Of a DNA stretch of 64,000 bases, positions 36,724 to 45,628 are shown in pieces. This DNA is from Nitrospirota bacterium (lineage in GTDB: Bacteria > Nitrospirota > Thermodesulfovibrionia > UBA6902 > DSMQ01). Numbering within the stretch: position 1 is the stretch's first letter; each line of letters begins with the position of its first letter. Location: positions 1 through 64,000 of the forward strand of contig JACQXB010000009.1 in NCBI GenBank assembly GCA_016208965.1, in the 5' to 3' direction. The notes beneath the pieces are model-generated. The model saw only the letters and a program-made list of their open reading frames with translations, did not search any database and was not told the origin of the DNA. Both the position numbers and the translations under genes were made by a program.

Positions 36724-37518
36724 ATGGCAGACAGAATAGTCCTTATAATTTTAATGGTTATAACACTCTCAGTGGTGTTTGCACCACTGCTTACACCCTA
36801 TGATCCTATAAAGATAGACCTTGACAGCATTAAAGAACCCCCGAGCCTAAAACATCCTCTTGGGACTGATAACAAGGGGAGGGATATCTTAAGTAGAATC
36901 CTTTATGGAGGGAGGTTTTCAATTGGTATTGCGTTAGTAGCAGGCATTATATCTCTCTGTATTGGGCTTGCGGTAGGGCTTCTCGCAGGATATTACGGGG
37001 GCAGGGTAGACATGCTATTCATGATGTTTATTGACCTTATACTTTCATTCCCGTCGCTTCTTCTTGCGATAGGGATTTCTGTAATTTTTCCACCTGGTAT
37101 TTTTACTGTTGTAATAGCCATTACTGCTGTCAGTTGGGCGTCCTTTGCGAGGCTTATTAGGGGTTATGTTTTGAGTCTAAAAGAAGCCCCTTATATTGAT
37201 TCTGCAAGGGCAATTGGTTGTTCTAACACAAGGATAATACTAAAACATATATTACCCAATTGTCTGCCTCTTAGTTTTGTTGTGTTTAGCCTTAAATTAG
37301 GAGGTTACATACTTACAGAGTCTGCTTTAAGCTTTTTAGGGCTTGGTGCACAACCCCCTATTCCTACATGGGGCTCTATGATAAGTCTTAACAGGGTTTT
37401 TATATTATCGGCACCGTGGATGGTTGTATTTGCAGGACTCGCGATACTTATAACAACCCTGTGTTTTAATATCTTTGGCGATGTCTTAAGGGATAAAATG
37501 GGGTATAGGGTTGAATGA
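36724..37518 (+). CDS. dppC: Dipeptide/oligopeptide/nickel ABC transporter permease DppC
   Basis: 264 residues, with the DppC signature HPLGTDNKGRDILSRILYGGR, five or six helices, and the EAA loop ARAIGCSNTRIILKHILPN. It forms the heterodimeric channel with DppB. It lacks the longer N-terminal region of some DppC proteins but is otherwise normal. Confidence 0.93.
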   Translation: MADRIVLIILMVITLSVVFAPLLTPYDPIKIDLDSIKEPPSLKHPLGTDNKGRDILSRILYGGRFSIGIALVAGIISLCIGLAVGLLAGYYGGRVDMLFMMFIDLILSFPSLLLAIGISVIFPPGIFTVVIAITAVSWASFARLIRGYVLSLKEAPYIDSARAIGCSNTRIILKHILPNCLPLSFVVFSLKLGGYILTESALSFLGLGAQPPIPTWGSMISLNRVFILSAPWMVVFAGLAILITTLCFNIFGDVLRDKMGYRVE

Positions 37519-37527
37519 GGTAATTTC

Positions 37528-38013
37528 TTATGCGCTCTCTGTTATTCTTTCTTCTTCCTCTTGATGGGTTTTACAATCTATGCATAGTGTAGTGACAGGT
37601 CTTGCCTCAAGACGTTTAATATCAATTCCATTACCGCATTCCTCACAGATTCCATATGTGCCACTTTCAATCCGCTCAAGGGTCTCGTCGATCTTTTTTA
37701 AGAGCAGGCGCTCTCTGTCTCTTAGCCTTAGCATAAAATTTCTATCTGTCTCTACAGTTGCCTGGTCTCCCATGTCAGGGAAATTTATCTCCCCCGGTAG
37801 GGTAGTCAGTGCCTCTTCTGCCTCTTTAAGTAGCCTTTCTTTCTCGGATAGGAGATTTTTCTTGATCTCAAGGATCTTTTTCCCTCTTAATATGGATTTT
37901 TTACTCTCTTTACCTTTTGTTTTTTTAGATTTTTTGGCTGGCTTGGGTTTTTTTACCTTTGCCTTTTTTGCCTGCTTTTTTGGTGGTTCTTTGCCTTTTT
38001 TAGTCTTTGCCAT
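37528..38013 (-). CDS. DksA/TraR-type zinc-finger protein
   Basis: 161 residues. The first 45 are a very Lys-rich tail, then a coiled-coil-like helix, then the zinc finger CEECGNGIDIKRLEARPV ending in TLCIDC. Family members bind the RNA polymerase secondary channel and modulate transcription, often with ppGpp. The lysine-rich extension is unusual and may bind nucleic acid. It is convergent with dppC. Confidence 0.88.
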   Translation of the reverse strand: MAKTKKGKEPPKKQAKKAKVKKPKPAKKSKKTKGKESKKSILRGKKILEIKKNLLSEKERLLKEAEEALTTLPGEINFPDMGDQATVETDRNFMLRLRDRERLLLKKIDETLERIESGTYGICEECGNGIDIKRLEARPVTTLCIDCKTHQEEEERITESA

Positions 38014-38040
38014 ATATACCTCAATGTATGGAAGAAATTA

Positions 38041-38320
38041 AAATGGTGTATACCATAACAAATTTTTATAACTTAAGTCAATTATTTTTTACTACCCAAA
38101 TGAGCTATGATATATCATTCTCTATCTCTATTTTTTCTAAAGATGAATTTGATTTTAATAATGCCATCGGTAGTCCCTTTATTAAAGCCATAAAAGCGGA
38201 AGGAGTCATAATATATGACGCTCAACTTAGAAGAGAAAAAGTCCCTCATATAAAAATGCTTTAGCATTTGTGGAAAAATCAATAGAAGTGGCAGATAGAT
38301 TAGTAAAAGAACTTGAATAG
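38041..38320 (+). pseudogene. Remnant of a nucleotidyltransferase-domain protein, frameshifted
   Basis: One frame reads FSISIFSKDEFDFNNAIGSP, then FIKAIKAEGVIIYD, which looks like the C-terminal half of an MNT-type nucleotidyltransferase domain (nucleotide-binding half missing). It stops at 38262. In another frame the tail continues as NALAFVEKSIEVADRLVKEL to a TAG at 38318-38320. It is likely a dead MNT-like gene between dksA and the NtrC regulator. Confidence 0.4.
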
Positions 38321-38321
38321 A

Positions 38322-39680
38322 CTATTCTTCCAACCCATATTTTTTCAACTTTCTCCAGAGCGATACCCTATCTATTCCTAATATCTGTGCTGCAAGGGTT
38401 TTATTGCTGCCGACTTCTTTCAAAACCCACTTTATGTAAGACTCTTCCTGTTCCTCAAGGGATGGCAGCTTGCCTTCTTTTTTTCTGAATGTCCTTATGC
38501 TTAGCTCTTTCAGGTCTTCTGGAAGATGGGCTACTTCTATGGTGTTTCCGTTAGTGAGAGCAACTCCTCTTTCTATGATATTTTCAAGCTCCCTCACATT
38601 CCCGGGGAAGTCATAATTCATTAATATAGCAATAACGTCATGCGATATTTCTGTAACATTTTTTTTCATGAGGGCTGTATGTTTTTTCAAAAAATAATAA
38701 CTCATAAGCGGTATATCATCCCTTCTTTCTGAAAGCAGAGGGACACGCAAAGAGACCACATTCAATCTGAAATAAATGTCCTGCCTGAAATGCCCATCTT
38801 TTATTGCGTCCTGAATATTTCTGTTTGTTGCTGCTATAAACCTGACATCTACTTTCACAGGCTCTGTGCCCCCGACCCGTAAAAGTTCTTTTTCCTGAAT
38901 AACCCTTAAAAGATTTACCTGCATGGATGGGGGCATTTCTGTTATCTCATCTAAAAATAATGTTCCGCTTGATGCCATTTCTATCAAGCCTTTTTTCAAA
39001 GTGTTTGCGCCAGTGAATGCGCCCTTTTCATGCCCAAAAAGTTCATTGCTAAGGAGTTCTTCTGTAAATGCCCCACAATTTATTGCAAAGAATGGACCAT
39101 CTGCTCTTGTGCTATTAAAATGTATATATCTTGCGAAGAGCTCTTTCCCTGTCCCGCTTTCCCCACTTATAAGGACATTGCAGTCTGTAGGCGCAATCTG
39201 CCTCGCTGTATCAAGAATCCTCTGCATATTAAAATCCTGTGTGATTATCTTTACTCTGCCCTGATATTTTTCTAACTGCTCCCGCAACTGGGCATTTTCT
39301 TTTTTAAGCCTTACCTTCTCTACTGCCTCCATTACTACTTTCCTTACCTCGTCCAGTTTAAAAGGTTTTGCTATGTAATGATAGGCGCCTTTTCTCATTG
39401 TCTCTACTGCTGAGGTGACAGTAGCATAGGCTGTAATCATGATAACCTCTGTATCAGGATAAAGTGTCTTAGCCTTTTCAAGAACCTCAAGCCCGTCCAC
39501 CTTTTCCATCTTCAGATCTGTAAGCACCACGTCAAACTCCTGCCCCTGAAGCATCTTCAGTGCATTAAGACCACTTGTTGTGCCAACCACCTCATACCCC
39601 TCTTTTTTCATAACATGCTCAAGGTTCCTGAGGGCGACTTTTTCATCCTCTACTATTAAAAGTTGTACCTTATTGTTCAC
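38322..39680 (-). CDS. NtrC-family sigma-54-dependent response regulator
   Basis: 452 residues: a receiver domain (phospho-acceptor D55 in VVLTDLKM), a AAA+ domain with Walker A GESGTGKELFA, the sigma-54 contact loop GAFTGA and LFLDEITEMP, and a C-terminal Fis-type helix-turn-helix (TLAAQILGIDRVSLWRKLKK). It overlaps the upstream sensor kinase by 11 bp, so they form a two-component pair. Candidate binding sites lie at 41094-41150. Confidence 0.95.
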   Translation of the reverse strand: MNNKVQLLIVEDEKVALRNLEHVMKKEGYEVVGTTSGLNALKMLQGQEFDVVLTDLKMEKVDGLEVLEKAKTLYPDTEVIMITAYATVTSAVETMRKGAYHYIAKPFKLDEVRKVVMEAVEKVRLKKENAQLREQLEKYQGRVKIITQDFNMQRILDTARQIAPTDCNVLISGESGTGKELFARYIHFNSTRADGPFFAINCGAFTEELLSNELFGHEKGAFTGANTLKKGLIEMASSGTLFLDEITEMPPSMQVNLLRVIQEKELLRVGGTEPVKVDVRFIAATNRNIQDAIKDGHFRQDIYFRLNVVSLRVPLLSERRDDIPLMSYYFLKKHTALMKKNVTEISHDVIAILMNYDFPGNVRELENIIERGVALTNGNTIEVAHLPEDLKELSIRTFRKKEGKLPSLEEQEESYIKWVLKEVGSNKTLAAQILGIDRVSLWRKLKKYGLEE

Positions 39681-41094
39681 CTTTGCGCTCCCTTAAAGGC
39701 AGTCTAATCAAAAAAGTTGTTCCATAACCCACCTGGCTCTCTACATCAATGGTGCCTCCATGCTCCTCTACAATATTATGCACAACAAAAAGGCCCAGGC
39801 CATAGCCTTTCTTTGTCTCTTTTTTTGTAAAAAATGGTTCAAATATCTTTGAAACTATCTCTGGCTCCATACCAATACCTGTATCTCTAACCTCAATTTC
39901 AACTATATTACCTTTACCTTTTTTTGCTGAAATGAAAATCTTTCCCTCGTCTTCTATAGCCTCCATGCTGTTCTTAATAAGGTTTAAAAAGACCTGTTGC
40001 AGCTTCTGTTTATCTGCAAAGAGCCTAATGTCATTAGGAACATCTACACGGATGTTCACCTTTGATGGAACTTCCCCTCTGATAAGACGAATAGACTCAT
40101 TAACTGTGTTTTTCAAATTAATAATCTCTTTCTTGCCTGCCCTTGAAAACTCAAGGACGGTTCTCACAATATCCTTTGCCCTGTCTGTTTCGGCTTCTAT
40201 CTGCGAAAGAAGCTCTCTTTTATATTCAATATCTGCTTCTTCTATTTCCTCCTTAAGTATCTGGCAGGAAGTAGAGATATTAGAAAGTGGGTTATTAATC
40301 TCATGGGCAACTCCAAAAAGCAGTGTCCCGATAGATGCTAATTTTTCTGACTGGACAAGATGCGACTGTCTTAACTCCAGTTCAACAAGCATTGCATTGA
40401 ACGCTTTACTAAGAGACATCAGTTCCTTATCACGGGATAACACAGGGATAAAGGAAAATTCTCCATTGGCGATCTTTTGCATATTGTCCTCAAGCTGCTT
40501 TAATGGTCTTATAACCATTCGCGATAAATACTGAGCAATGAAAAAACCAACGATAATAAGAAAGATGCCTGAAAAAATAAGTATCCTCTGAGAACGCTCT
40601 ATCAATGTCTGCATATATTTTCGTTCTGCTACGGAGATTGCCTCCGTGGATGTAACAATTTTTTTCCCCTTCTCCCTTATTCTTTTTTCTAAGATATGGG
40701 TTTCCATGAGAGCATGTCTTTTGTCATGCTCAAAATGTTTCTGCATGAGGGATTTGTATTCCCGGATATTAGTCTCTAAGGCATAGACATCTGCCTTGAT
40801 TGTAAGTTTTTCTATGGCTTTCTTATTACTCTTTATAATGTCCTCTGCCTTTTCTGTAAATTGTAAGTTTTCAGAATAATCCTCTTTGAGCCCATAAAGA
40901 AAATAGTTCTTTTCAAACCTTCTCATCTCAAGGGTTGTATCAAAAAGATCAGATACTATAAAGCTAAATTCGGCCTTTTTGTTTATTGTCATTAGATTAA
41001 GGTAATTCAAAATAGAGATACCGACTACCATAATAATGCCAATGTAATACGCGTAGTTAACCTTATTGCGAATACTGGTTTGAAATCCGAGCAT
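39670..41094 (-). CDS. Sensor histidine kinase (two helices, HAMP, HisKA, HATPase)
   Basis: 474 residues. One N-terminal helix (about 13-31), an extracytoplasmic four-helix-type sensor region, a second helix (ILIFSGIFLIIVGFFIAQYL), HAMP, a HisKA box with GVAHEINNPLSNIS, and an ATPase domain with N, G1 (DTGIGMEP) and G2 (GYGLGLFVVHNIV) boxes. It phosphorylates the NtrC-type regulator. TGCAAC/GTTGCA half-sites begin at its start codon. Confidence 0.93.
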   Translation of the reverse strand: MLGFQTSIRNKVNYAYYIGIIMVVGISILNYLNLMTINKKAEFSFIVSDLFDTTLEMRRFEKNYFLYGLKEDYSENLQFTEKAEDIIKSNKKAIEKLTIKADVYALETNIREYKSLMQKHFEHDKRHALMETHILEKRIREKGKKIVTSTEAISVAERKYMQTLIERSQRILIFSGIFLIIVGFFIAQYLSRMVIRPLKQLEDNMQKIANGEFSFIPVLSRDKELMSLSKAFNAMLVELELRQSHLVQSEKLASIGTLLFGVAHEINNPLSNISTSCQILKEEIEEADIEYKRELLSQIEAETDRAKDIVRTVLEFSRAGKKEIINLKNTVNESIRLIRGEVPSKVNIRVDVPNDIRLFADKQKLQQVFLNLIKNSMEAIEDEGKIFISAKKGKGNIVEIEVRDTGIGMEPEIVSKIFEPFFTKKETKKGYGLGLFVVHNIVEEHGGTIDVESQVGYGTTFLIRLPLRERKGEQ

Positions 41095-41150
41095 GCAACA
41101 ATTGTAACATTAATCGTTGCAAAATGCAATTTTGCTCACAATGATGCAAC
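41094..41150. promoter_or_regulatory. Cluster of TGCAAC/GTTGCA half-sites, candidate activator binding region
   Basis: TGCAAC (41094-41099), GTTGCA (41116-41121) and TGCAAC (41145-41150) form paired palindromes, with TTGCA-AAA-TGCAA at 41117-41129. They lie between the sensor kinase gene and the divergent Usp/TauE operon, about 190-250 bp from a sigma-54-like promoter element, which is the usual place for NtrC-type enhancer sites. Confidence 0.45.
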
Positions 41151-41340
41151 GGTTGTGCTAATGGGTTCATGTTGGAGGTTAAGAATTATAAGTTTCAAGC
41201 CTTCCCGGTTCAAGCCTCAGATGTTGTAATTCCTCTGCTCATGCCGTAATTGCAAAATGAAACAAATATGAAAATATGCACTAAAAGGCTATTAAAGAAA
41301 AAACTTAATAAATTTAAACAGTTATAAGGTTTTTACCTCC

Positions 41341-41356
41341 TGGCATGAGATTTGAA
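41341..41356 (+). promoter_or_regulatory. Sigma-54-like promoter element of the Usp/TauE operon
   Basis: TGGCATGAGATTTGAA keeps the spacing and the GG of the TGGCAC-N5-TTGC consensus, but has T for C in the first block and A for C in the second. It lies 33 bp before the start at 41389. Confidence 0.4.
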
Positions 41357-41388
41357 TAAGGGATAGTAAACGGATGAAAGGAGGCAAA

Positions 41389-41706
41389 ATGCAAAAGAGG
41401 TTTTTAAAGAGATTAGAAAACATATTTGCAGCGGTAGCATTTGCTGAGGAAGGTGAGTTTGAAACTGCAAGAGAAATAATGCTTGAGAAGAAGCCCCTAT
41501 TTGAAAGGATTGAGGAGCTTAAACACGAAGTAGCATTGACAGTTGATGACCTCACTTCAATGGCAATCGTCTTTGCAGAAACAGGGGAGCATGAAAAGGC
41601 AATGGAGATCCTGAAAGAAGCAGAGGACAGGCTTGTGGAAATTAAACTCAGTCACCAGAAAAACCTTAAGGGAGCAGCCCTTGCCCTTAAAATGAGTTCA
41701 ATCTAA
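41389..41706 (+). CDS. Small helical protein with the FAE-GEFETA motif
   Basis: The start at 41389 follows AAGGAGG. 105 residues, all helical, beginning RFLKRLENIFAAVAFAEEGE, then FETAREIM. A second helix-turn-helix copy (VFAETGEHEKAMEIL) resembles a TPR-like unit. The same N-terminal motif opens the next gene and closes the broken receiver gene at 51750. The family is not named here; a regulatory or scaffold role near Usp proteins is a guess. Confidence 0.75.
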   Translation: MQKRFLKRLENIFAAVAFAEEGEFETAREIMLEKKPLFERIEELKHEVALTVDDLTSMAIVFAETGEHEKAMEILKEAEDRLVEIKLSHQKNLKGAALALKMSSI

Positions 41707-41728
41707 CTACTAATAAGAAGGAGAAAAT

Positions 41729-42202
41729 ATGAAAAATTGGCTAAAGAAATTTGAAGACATAATGTCTGCAGTTACTTTTGCGGAGGCAGGGGAATTTGAA
41801 ACTGCAAGAGAAATTGTAAAAGGAAGGCAAAAGGTATTGCTTACATTAACAAGGAGGGAATCTGACAGGAAATCATTCAAGTATGCCCTTAACATCTGTA
41901 AGCGGATAGGCGCAGGGCTTGAGATACTTTTTATATCAAAAAGAGATGAGATACTTCAGACGTTAAGAGAATTTCAAGAGGAGCTCAATAAAGAAGACAT
42001 TACCTATGAAATTATTCAGGAGAGCGGATGTATAAAAGAGGCGATTATCAATCACACAGAGAAAAGAAGTGACATCCAGTTTGTAGTTATTGAGTCATCA
42101 GATGCCTTGAATATGGAGTGCAAAAAGGATGACAGAGAGCTTTCAAAAGCATGGGAAGGACTAAAGTGCCCTCTGGTTCTGGTCTCAGAGGCAAGGACAT
42201 AA
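41729..42202 (+). CDS. FAE-GEFETA motif fused to a Usp-like domain
   Basis: 157 residues. The N-terminus WLKKFEDIMSAVTFAEAGEF repeats the motif of the preceding protein; residues 33-157 resemble a universal-stress/HUP fold (VLLTLTRRESDRKSFKYALN, EILFISKRDE, CPLVLVSEA). The ATP-binding G-x2-G-x9-G loop is not evident, so it may not bind nucleotide. It is the second gene of the operon leading to TauE/SafE. Confidence 0.75.
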   Translation: MKNWLKKFEDIMSAVTFAEAGEFETAREIVKGRQKVLLTLTRRESDRKSFKYALNICKRIGAGLEILFISKRDEILQTLREFQEELNKEDITYEIIQESGCIKEAIINHTEKRSDIQFVVIESSDALNMECKKDDRELSKAWEGLKCPLVLVSEART

Positions 42203-42231
42203 GGATTTAATAACTTAAGGAGGAAAGTATA

Positions 42232-42477
42232 ATGGCTCAAAGCAGTAAAAGGAAACCTATTGGGAAGATGATAATAACAGGTATTGTTTCAATAGCGCTT
42301 TATGCAGCACTGCTTCTCAATCAAGATATTATTAACAGCTATTTTGGAAAGGGTGGGGCATATGCCTTTCTACCGATTATAACAGCATTCATCTTTTCCT
42401 TTTTCCATGGAAGTTTTACAAGCATCTTTTGGACAGTTTTAGGTGTAGAGGCAAAAAAGAAGAAGGAGGTCAAATAA
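42232..42477 (+). CDS. Small two-helix membrane protein of the TauE operon
   Basis: 81 residues with helices at about 13-32 and 44-70 and a Lys-rich C-terminus. It ends one base before the ATG of the TauE/SafE gene and has its own AAGGAGG site. The function is unknown; it may be an accessory subunit of the transporter. Confidence 0.75.
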   Translation: MAQSSKRKPIGKMIITGIVSIALYAALLLNQDIINSYFGKGGAYAFLPIITAFIFSFFHGSFTSIFWTVLGVEAKKKKEVK

Positions 42478-42478
42478 C

Positions 42479-43567
42479 ATGCACGACATAGTTAATGCAG
42501 CGGCTAATTTCATCAACCTTGATGCAATTAATATTGTCTATCTCTTTCTCGTCGGATTCGTCGGAGGACTTGTGAGCGGGTTCATAGGCTCAGGCGGAGC
42601 TTTTGTGCTTACACCGGGCATGATGAGTCTGGGGGTACCGGGTCTTGTGGCAGTAGCAAGCAATATGTGCCACAAATTTCCTAAGGCGCTTGTTGGTGCA
42701 ATAAAGCGCGCTAAATACGGGCAGGTTGACGTTAAGCTTGGTTTAATAATGGGTATTTCTGCAGAGGCAGGGGTCCTTTACGGCGCACATATACAGGAGA
42801 ACATTAAGAAGGCATTTGGAGATGCAGGCTCTAACCTTTATGTAAGCGCTGCCTTTGTAGTTATTCTTGCAATCGTAGGAGGTTTTGTACTAAGAGATGC
42901 TTTAAAGACTTACAGGTCGGGAAACACACATGAAGAAGAAAAGGTCACAAAGCTTGCTCGCTGGGTTCAGTCTATAAATATACCCAGAACAATGGTATAC
43001 TTCAAGAGCTTAAATGCAAGAGTTTCAGTTCTTTTTACTATACCTCTCGGTTTTGCAACAGGAATGCTTGCTGCAACAATAGCTGTTGGCGGATTCATTG
43101 GCGTTCCATCAATGATTTATGTGCTTGGTGCACCAAGCCTGATGGCATCTGCAACTGAGTTGGTAATAGCCTTTGTCATGGGATTAGGAGGTTCATTTAA
43201 ATATGCAATGAGTGGGCTTGTTGACATCCGCCTTGCCATGATTATACTCGCTGGTTCTTTATTTGGCATCCAGCTTGGTGCGATTGGAACAACCTATGTA
43301 AAACCTTATATGATAAAACTCGTAATGGGGCTTATTATGGTGATTGTCCTCTTCAGCCGTGCATTGATGGTTCCGGTGTATATGTCACAACTCGGGCTGA
43401 TGCAGCCACTTGCCGAGGAGACCGTTAAGGTGCTAAAGAGCACCAGTTTTGCTATAATGATACTGGCTCTGCTCATCGGTGCATTTATTGTCCTGAAGGC
43501 AATGTGGCAGGGAATCAGGGTAGAGCGAAAAATGGCCAAAGAAGTTCTGAAACACAGTGAGGTGTAG
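42479..43567 (+). CDS. TauE/SafE-family anion (sulfite/organosulfonate) exporter
   Basis: 362 residues with about eight to nine membrane helices. GGLVSGFIGSGGAFVLTPGM near residue 30 and the repeat ATGMLAATIAVGGFIGVPSM match the two halves of the TauE/SafE family. The substrate is probably sulfite or another sulfur oxyanion, by family knowledge. It is followed after 2 bp by a tandem Usp gene. Confidence 0.88.
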   Translation: MHDIVNAAANFINLDAINIVYLFLVGFVGGLVSGFIGSGGAFVLTPGMMSLGVPGLVAVASNMCHKFPKALVGAIKRAKYGQVDVKLGLIMGISAEAGVLYGAHIQENIKKAFGDAGSNLYVSAAFVVILAIVGGFVLRDALKTYRSGNTHEEEKVTKLARWVQSINIPRTMVYFKSLNARVSVLFTIPLGFATGMLAATIAVGGFIGVPSMIYVLGAPSLMASATELVIAFVMGLGGSFKYAMSGLVDIRLAMIILAGSLFGIQLGAIGTTYVKPYMIKLVMGLIMVIVLFSRALMVPVYMSQLGLMQPLAEETVKVLKSTSFAIMILALLIGAFIVLKAMWQGIRVERKMAKEVLKHSEV

Positions 43568-43569
43568 CT

Positions 43570-44424
43570 ATGGGAAGATATAGAAAGATACTGGTTGCAG
43601 TTGATAGTTCTGAGTCGAGTCTTCATGCATTGAAGGAATCCTTCAAGCTTGCTATGAATGAAGGAAGCTGGATAACGGTTGTTTCAGTTGTGCCTCCGTA
43701 TACAGGAGACCTTGATTTAGTTGCGGTAGGGAATATTATGGCATCCATGAGAAAGCCCTGTGAAGAGGCACTTAGGAAAGCTCAGGAGATAGCAACGGCA
43801 GAGAGGGCATCAATAAAGACTGCATGTGAAGAAGGCGAGCCGCATAGTGCAATAGTTGACCTTGCCCAGGCAGAAAATTTTGATTTAATAGTAATGGGGA
43901 GAAGAGGACTCGGGCGTATTGAAAAAATTCTTGTTGGGAGTGTAACCACAAGGGTTATTGGCTATAGCCCCATAGATGTAATCGTTGTTCCGAGGGATAC
44001 AGAGGTTGGCTGGCAGAATGTCCTTCTTACAACTGACGGCTCAAAATACAGTGAGGCAGCCTCAAAGAAGGCAATAGACCTTGCAAAATCCTATGGAGGA
44101 GTATTAAAGATTCTTTCTGTAGTGGATGTTCCCCCGGAGTTTTATGCAGAATCTCCAAAGACCGTTGATGATATGATTAACAAGGCAAAGGGATATGTTG
44201 AGGTTGTAAAGAAACAAGCGGAGGCAGCAAGGGTTAAGGCAGAGACCTTTGTGAGAGAAGGAGAGGCTTATCAGGTAATAACCAATATCGCAAAAGAACA
44301 AAATGCAGGTATTATTATAATGGGTTCACACGGAAGGACTGGATTAAAAAGACTCCTCATGGGAAGCGTCACAGAAAGGGTCATCGGACATTCCCCATGC
44401 CCTGTGCTTGTGGTTAAGGCGTAA
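43570..44424 (+). CDS. Tandem universal stress protein
   Basis: 284 residues comprising two Usp domains. Each ends in the nucleotide loop: VMGRRGLGRIEKILVGSVTT in the first, then MGSHGRTGLKRLLMGSVTER in the second. Both keep the G-x2-G-x9-G(S/T) ATP-binding pattern. It is the last gene of the operon and may sense ATP or stress for the exporter. Confidence 0.9.
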   Translation: MGRYRKILVAVDSSESSLHALKESFKLAMNEGSWITVVSVVPPYTGDLDLVAVGNIMASMRKPCEEALRKAQEIATAERASIKTACEEGEPHSAIVDLAQAENFDLIVMGRRGLGRIEKILVGSVTTRVIGYSPIDVIVVPRDTEVGWQNVLLTTDGSKYSEAASKKAIDLAKSYGGVLKILSVVDVPPEFYAESPKTVDDMINKAKGYVEVVKKQAEAARVKAETFVREGEAYQVITNIAKEQNAGIIIMGSHGRTGLKRLLMGSVTERVIGHSPCPVLVVKA

Positions 44425-44514
44425 GATTAAGCTGGAAGCCTGTCTTTTTTACAAAATCTAAATTGCCCTGCTTTTCGTTGTCTTTTATTAGCTTACACTT
44501 GAGTTTTTTTCTCT

Positions 44515-44640
44515 TTAATCCAAATAATGCATTTAGGAAACCACAGAGAACGCAGAGGTTTTTCTTAAATTAAATATTCTCTCTGTGTTACTCATTTTTT
44601 TCTCTGTGTTCTTGGTGGGTAATTGCATTTTCTGGGTTAA
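44515..44640. mobile_element. TTAA-ended MITE, copy C
   Basis: The left end TTAATCCAAATAATGCATTT pairs with the reverse complement of the right end, TTAACCCAGAAAATGCAATT. The match extends inward to ACAGAG-type repeats (CACAGAGAACGCAGAG on the left, CTCTGTGTTCTTGGTG on the right). The element is 126 bp, in the gap between the Usp gene and the GntR gene. Confidence 0.75.
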
Positions 44641-44736
44641 TAGCTTCCTTCAACTTTTTTGCGAATGAACCTAAATTTTCATGCCAAGAGCAAAAATCCT
44701 ATTAAAAGCATTTATAATCTAATAGAATTTTTTTAA

Positions 44737-44765
44737 TTGACATCATCATATCATTATAATATTAT
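44737..44765 (+). promoter_or_regulatory. Promoter of the GntR regulator gene
   Basis: TTGACA (44737-44742), a 17-bp spacer, and TATTAT (44760-44765). Transcription should begin close to the GTG at 44772, which again predicts a leaderless message. The AT-rich flanks contain overlapping dyads that could be an auto-operator. Confidence 0.6.
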
Positions 44766-44771
44766 ATTGTT

Positions 44772-45530
44772 GTGCACAATGAAGCCACATCCCTGCAAGA
44801 TAAAACAATAGACAGGTTCACTCAGGAAAAGCTCTATATTCAGCTTATGAGGATATTTCTGGAGGAAATAACATCAGGTATATGGCAATTGGGACAGCAG
44901 ATTCCAACAGAAGAAGAACTCTGCAAAAAATTCAATGTCAGCAAGATAACAGTTAGACAGGCAATAAATAATCTTGTCTCTGATGGTTACCTGTTAAAGA
45001 TTCAGGGTAAGGGGACATTTGTTAGTTCTGTCCTGCCTGTTGTGGGACTTGTCATGAAGACAAGGCTTACTGAAGAGATGTTTGGAAAAGAAGTGTACCT
45101 GAAAAGAGAGGTATTATTTAAAGGTATAAAAGACCCTCTTTCGGATATAACGACCCATTTAAAAACTGATGACAGGATATATTACATCCTTAGCAAAAAG
45201 ACAGGTAACGGGGAAACTGCATATATTGAGGAGGCATTTATTCCTTACAATATGCTCCCTTATATAGAGAAGCTTGACATCACCCACAGTTCCATTTACT
45301 CAGTTCTTCAGGAAAGAGGAGTTAAAAAGATATTCAAGATGATACAGACCATTGAGGTTGCGCAGGCATTGGGAGATTCGGCAAAGAATCTTGGCGTGGA
45401 CAAAGGCTCTCCTGTGCTTGTTGTTCACAGACTTTTTTTCAGCTCTGATAACACGCCCGTTGCTTATACAAAGATTCAAGGCAGAAGTGACAGATATAAA
45501 TTTCAAACAGAATTTGAGAGGATTAGGTAA
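44772..45530 (+). CDS. GntR-family transcriptional regulator (HutC/UTRA type)
   Basis: 252 residues starting with GTG. The winged helix (GQQIPTEEELCKKFNVSKIT, then VRQAINNLVSDGYLLKIQGKG) is followed by a UTRA ligand-binding domain (YIEEAFIPYNMLP, VLVVHRLFFSSDNTPVAY). It likely represses the transporter run downstream until a small anion or metabolite binds. Confidence 0.92.
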   Translation: MHNEATSLQDKTIDRFTQEKLYIQLMRIFLEEITSGIWQLGQQIPTEEELCKKFNVSKITVRQAINNLVSDGYLLKIQGKGTFVSSVLPVVGLVMKTRLTEEMFGKEVYLKREVLFKGIKDPLSDITTHLKTDDRIYYILSKKTGNGETAYIEEAFIPYNMLPYIEKLDITHSSIYSVLQERGVKKIFKMIQTIEVAQALGDSAKNLGVDKGSPVLVVHRLFFSSDNTPVAYTKIQGRSDRYKFQTEFERIR

Positions 45531-45628
45531 AGACTGTGTTAGTGAACGGTATCAGTGTCGGTGAATGATGTATTTTTTTTACTGACACAAATCACTGACA
45601 CAGGCACTAAATAAAGGAGGAGGTGTTT

